Below the pieces are notes generated by a model. It searched no databases, was not told where the DNA came from, and was given only the letters and a program-made list of their open reading frames with translations. Source: Gemmatimonadota bacterium (GTDB taxonomy: Bacteria; Gemmatimonadota; Gemmatimonadetes; Gemmatimonadales; Gemmatimonadaceae). From it: a stretch of 10,480 nt of DNA. The stretch lies in NCBI GenBank assembly GCA_029884515.1, contig JAOUHR010000038.1, positions 1 to 10,480 of the forward strand. Direction: 5' to 3'. The position numbers were made by a program, and so were the translations under genes. Shown piece by piece: positions 7,731 to 10,480 of this stretch (its first letter is position 1; each line of letters starts with the position of its first letter).

Positions 7731-9443
7731 CTATCCCGGGGCGTCGGGGAAGAGCGCGCTGATCGTCGTCCCGGTCCCGGGGGCGCTCTCGGCGCGCACG
7801 CGCCCGCCGTGCGCCTCCACGAGGTGCTTCACGATCGAGAGCCCGAGTCCCGTGCCGCCATGGTCGCGCGAGCGTCCCGGGTCCACGCGGTAGAAGCGTT
7901 CGAAGATCCGCGGCAGGTGCGCCGTGGCGATCCCCGTGCCGGTGTCGCGCACCCCCACACGACAGCCGCGCGCCTCGCGCTCCGAGAAGAGCACCACGCG
8001 CCCCGTGGCCGTGTGTCGCACGGCGTTGTCCACCAGGTTGCCGAGGATCTGGCGGAGGGCCGTGGCGTCGGCGTAGACGGTGTCCGCCTCGGCGGCGATC
8101 GCCCGCTCGAGGGCGAGTCCCTTCTCCTCGGCCGCGTCGTGTGCGCCGGCGAGGACCTCGCTCGCCATCGTATTGAGGTCGATCGGCTCCGGATTGGGCA
8201 CCCAGCCGCCCGACTCGATGCGCGAGAGGTCGAGCAGGTCGTCCACGATGCGCTGCATCCGCAGCGTGTGGCCGAGGATCCGGTGCGCGAACTGCCGCCG
8301 GTCCGCGAGCGAGACGTCCTCAGCTTGCAGCGTCTCGGCGAAGCCGCCGATGACCGTGAGCGGCGTGCGCAGCTCGTGCGAGACGTTGGCGACGAAGTCG
8401 CGGCGCACTGCCTCGAGCCGGCGCACGCGCGTGAGGTCGAAGAGGGCGAGCACCGCACCGCCGTCCTCGAGGGGACGGGCAGTGACGTTGAGCGTGCGCC
8501 CGCCGATCACGACCTCGGCTCCCTCCGTGCTCTCGCCGTCGAAGGCCGCGAGCAGCGCGTCGCGCAGCGCCACGTCGCGCGGCAGGAGGTCCACCGGGAA
8601 GGGGAGGGGTTCGGCGACATCGAGGAGATGACGTGCCGTCTCGTTCATCCGGACCACGCGCTGCGCGGTGTCCACGGCGATGACGGCCTCGTTCCGGGAC
8701 TCGATGAGCTGCGAGAGCAGGGCCTCGTCCGCCTCCAGTGCGTGCAGCCGCGTCGAGAGTTGCTCGGCGAGCGAGCGCAAGGCCTTGGCGAGTTCGCCGA
8801 CCTCTCCGGGCGCGTGGAGCGTCGGCCGCCGCGTGAGATCGCCGTCGGCGAGCGCCTGCGCCACGTCACGCAGTTCCTCCACCGGGCGGGAGACCGCTCG
8901 CGCGAACAGGAAGGCGATCAGGAGCGATCCGAGGAGGGCGACCACGGCGCCGAAGAGCACCTCGCGCCGGCCCGCGCTGATGGTCGCATCGAGTCCCTCC
9001 GTCGGTTCCGACACGCGCGCGACGCCGAGCGGAGGCACGGGGACCGCGACGTACACCTGGTCGGTGCCGGTGGAGGGCGAGGGCCGGCGCGAGGTGCCCA
9101 CCCGTCCCGCCAGCGCCTCGGCCACCTCGGGGCGGAGCGCGTGATTCTGCAGGGCGGCGAGCGCGTCGCCGTCGAACTCCGCGTCGCCCACCACCGTGCC
9201 GTCGGTGCGGATGAGGGTCACGCGCCGGTGGAGCGCCCCGCCCACGCGGTCGGCCACCGAGTCCGGCTGCAGGGGATCGCGGTGCCAGAGCACGCCGGCG
9301 AGCTCGGCCTCCTGCGTGAGCGACGCGGTCGCGTCGGCGCGCAGCCGTTCACCGAGCTGCCGGTCCACCATGACCACGATGAAGAGCGCCAGGAACCCGA
9401 CGACGAGGAACGCGCCGAGCAGCAGGCGCTGGGTGAGTCTCAC
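7731..9443 (-). CDS. phoR: PhoR-type sensor histidine kinase
   Basis: A 570-residue membrane sensor kinase that autophosphorylates and transfers phosphate to the adjacent response regulator. Architecture: TM1 (about residues 8-27), an extracytoplasmic domain of about 135 residues, TM2 (about 163-183), a HAMP linker (about 180-235), a PAS domain (about 240-340), then HisKA and HATPase_c. The H-box FVANVSHELRTPL (350-362) carries the phospho-acceptor His356. The N-box LGNLVDNAVRHT (467-478), G1 DTGTGIA (500-506), F-box ERFYR (515-519) and G2 GGTGLGLSIVKH (529-540) are all intact. The H-box wording, the HAMP-PAS order and the phosphate-gene surroundings point to PhoR, though another ligand is possible. 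The GTG start at 9443 lies inside the response-regulator stop (GTGA), has no clear Shine-Dalgarno and probably depends on translational coupling. The large extracytoplasmic domain differs from E. coli PhoR, which lacks one, and is more like PhoR of other phyla. Confidence 0.88.
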   Translation of the reverse strand: MRLTQRLLLGAFLVVGFLALFIVVMVDRQLGERLRADATASLTQEAELAGVLWHRDPLQPDSVADRVGGALHRRVTLIRTDGTVVGDAEFDGDALAALQNHALRPEVAEALAGRVGTSRRPSPSTGTDQVYVAVPVPPLGVARVSEPTEGLDATISAGRREVLFGAVVALLGSLLIAFLFARAVSRPVEELRDVAQALADGDLTRRPTLHAPGEVGELAKALRSLAEQLSTRLHALEADEALLSQLIESRNEAVIAVDTAQRVVRMNETARHLLDVAEPLPFPVDLLPRDVALRDALLAAFDGESTEGAEVVIGGRTLNVTARPLEDGGAVLALFDLTRVRRLEAVRRDFVANVSHELRTPLTVIGGFAETLQAEDVSLADRRQFAHRILGHTLRMQRIVDDLLDLSRIESGGWVPNPEPIDLNTMASEVLAGAHDAAEEKGLALERAIAAEADTVYADATALRQILGNLVDNAVRHTATGRVVLFSEREARGCRVGVRDTGTGIATAHLPRIFERFYRVDPGRSRDHGGTGLGLSIVKHLVEAHGGRVRAESAPGTGTTISALFPDAPG

Positions 9444-10156
9444 GCGGCGTCGCTGTCCGCGGCCTTGAGCCGGTAGCCGAAACCGCGCACGGTCTCGATC
9501 AGGTCGCCCGCCGGGTGCAGCTTGGTGCGCAACCGCTGGATGTGCATGTCCACCGTCCGCGTCTGGATGTCGGGCGCGGCTTCCCAGACGGTCTCGAGCA
9601 GGTGGGCGCGCGCCTGCACGCGCCCGCGGCGCTCCGCGAGGATGAGCAGCAGCTTGAACTCGGTGGGCGTGAGCTCCACCTCGTGGCCCTTCACGGTCAC
9701 CACGTGCGCGGTGCGGTCGATCTCCAGCGGCCCGATGCGCAGCACCTCGGATGCGTCGTCGGATCCCGCGATGCGCCGCAGGATGGCCGAGACGCGGAGC
9801 ACGAGCTCCTGCGGGCTGAACGGCTTGGTGAGGTAGTCGTCCGCGCCGAGCTGGAGGCCGCGGATCCGGTCCGGCTCGTCCTTGCGCGCGGTCAGCATGA
9901 GCACGGCGACCTTGGCCGTCCGTTCGTCCTCGCGGAGCCGCTGCAGCACGTCGAACCCCGAGAGGCCCGGGAGCATCAGGTCGAGCACGATGAGCGCGGG
10001 CCGGTCGCGCGCGGCGATCTGCAGTGCGTCGTTGCCCGTGGTCGCCGAGGAGACGCGGAAGCCCGCCTTGGCGAGGTGGTAGACGACCAGGGCGACGATG
10101 TCCGGCTCGTCGTCCACGACGAGGACGCGGGCGCCGACGCCGGGGGCGGCCGTCAC
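9440..10156 (-). CDS. phoB: PhoB-type OmpR-family response regulator
   Basis: A 238-residue two-domain transcription factor. The receiver (about residues 8-125) has the acidic pair Asp15-Asp16 in [10 protein letters not shown], the phospho-acceptor Asp59 in VLDLMLPG, the switch Thr89 in [11 protein letters not shown] and Lys111 in [11 protein letters not shown]. The winged-helix DNA-binding domain (about 137-232) is of Trans_reg_C type, with [26 protein letters not shown] and [10 protein letters not shown]. It would bind direct repeats as a dimer when phosphorylated by the neighbouring kinase. PhoB is the best match given PhoR, ppk1, ppx and the PiT permease nearby. The GTG start at 10156 overlaps the stop of the uridine kinase gene by 4 nt (GTGA) and has GGAGG at 10161-10165, four bases upstream. 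The receiver begins immediately after a short nine-residue lead, which supports this start over any further upstream. Confidence 0.9.
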   Translation of the reverse strand: MTAAPGVGARVLVVDDEPDIVALVVYHLAKAGFRVSSATTGNDALQIAARDRPALIVLDLMLPGLSGFDVLQRLREDERTAKVAVLMLTARKDEPDRIRGLQLGADDYLTKPFSPQELVLRVSAILRRIAGSDDASEVLRIGPLEIDRTAHVVTVKGHEVELTPTEFKLLLILAERRGRVQARAHLLETVWEAAPDIQTRTVDMHIQRLRTKLHPAGDLIETVRGFGYRLKAADSDAA

Positions 10157-10480
10157 GCGACCTCCACGCGCAGGCGCCGCACGATGGAGGCGAGGAGGAG
10201 GTCGATGGCGACGGTGTTCTCGCCGCCGCGCGGGATGATCAGGTCGGCGTAGCGCTTGCTGGGCTCGACGAACTGCAGGTGCATCGGCTGCACCGTGTGG
10301 AGGTACTGGTCGAGGATCTCCTCGAGCGGACGTCCGCGCACCGCCATGTCGCGGCGGATGCGGCGGATGAGGCGGATGTCGGCGTCGGTGTCCACGAACA
10401 CCTTCACGTCGCACGCCTTCCGGACGCGCCCGTCCACCAGCAGCAGGATGCCGTCGAGCACGATGACGTCCGCGGGCTCG
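10153..10480 (-). CDS. udk: Uridine kinase (phosphoribulokinase/uridine kinase family), C-terminal part
   Basis: The last 108 residues of a uridine/cytidine kinase, which phosphorylates uridine and cytidine in pyrimidine salvage; the P-loop half lies beyond the right edge. The visible part starts in the strand [13 protein letters not shown], equivalent to the conserved 'EGIL' segment. It continues with [19 protein letters not shown], the arginine-rich lid [10 protein letters not shown], and then the diagnostic tail [19 protein letters not shown] and [18 protein letters not shown]. These last two blocks are characteristic of Udk and separate it from phosphoribulokinase and pantothenate kinase. 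Its TGA stop overlaps the GTG of the response regulator by 4 nt, so it is likely the upstream member of the phoBR transcript. That a salvage kinase leads a phosphate-sensing operon is probably incidental operon packing. Confidence 0.92.
   Translation of the reverse strand, partial: EPADVIVLDGILLLVDGRVRKACDVKVFVDTDADIRLIRRIRRDMAVRGRPLEEILDQYLHTVQPMHLQFVEPSKRYADLIIPRGGENTVAIDLLLASIVRRLRVEVA
10161..10165 (-). promoter_or_regulatory. Ribosome binding site of the response regulator, inside the uridine kinase gene
   Basis: On the minus strand GGAGG precedes the GTG at 10156 by four bases and lies within the last codons of the upstream kinase gene. It supports the GTG start and implies that ribosomes ending on the kinase gene can restart directly on the regulator. 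Confidence 0.7.

Noticed and set aside
5880..9476. An open frame of about 1,200 codons on the plus strand, antisense to ppx and phoR
   Set aside because: Its translation is rich in Arg/His/Glu/Ala/Gly with no recognisable domain, and it mirrors the third-position GC bias of the well-supported minus-strand genes. Long antisense open frames are expected at this GC content.
10166..10414. Longer response regulator beginning near 10414
   Set aside because: The upstream stretch is the out-of-frame shadow of the uridine kinase gene and is Arg/Pro/His-rich. The receiver domain starts immediately after the GTG at 10156.

Overview
The window is a very GC-rich bacterial chromosomal segment, densely packed with genes and containing no RNA genes, mobile elements, CRISPR arrays or atypical-composition islands that I can see. 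The protein set, the many GTG starts and the base composition would suit a Gemmatimonadota-like or similar high-GC Gram-negative-type bacterium. That placement is a guess from overall character and is not based on a marker gene.

Layout. At the left edge is the 5' part of dnaK, reading leftward off the window (1-385). A 169-bp divergent spacer separates it from a rhomboid-family intramembrane serine protease (555-1319, +). After a 146-bp leader with a candidate promoter and a perfect 17-bp inverted repeat comes a tight forward block: a DUF47/PhoU-like protein (1466-2077), a PiT-family phosphate permease (2081-3112) and polyphosphate kinase ppk1 (3117-5306). The gaps inside the block are only 3 and 4 nt. 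It runs tail-to-tail into a leftward block, and the 3' end of ppk1 overlaps the 3' end of the last leftward gene by 88 bp. In transcription order (right to left) the leftward block is a uridine kinase (C-terminal half only, entering from the right edge), a PhoB-type response regulator (9440-10156), a PhoR-type sensor histidine kinase (7731-9443), an exopolyphosphatase/GppA-family phosphatase (5997-7604) and a YfcE-type metallophosphoesterase (5219-5983). The first three are joined by two 4-nt GTGA stop/start overlaps.

How the genes fit together. Seven contiguous genes from 1466 to 10156 form a phosphate and polyphosphate module. PiT brings phosphate in, and the DUF47 protein is its probable partner or regulator. 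PPK1 stores phosphate as polyphosphate from ATP, Ppx hydrolyses polyphosphate (or pppGpp), and the two-component pair is the likely phosphate-responsive control system. No PstSCAB transporter or canonical PhoU is present here, so the DUF47 protein is the only PhoU-like candidate next to this PhoBR pair.

I see no wholly new system. The points most worth attention are the module's architecture, the antisense overlap at the ppk1 3' end, the metallophosphoesterase of unknown substrate following ppx, and the inverted repeat in the leader of the phosphate block. No gap between genes exceeds 300 bases.
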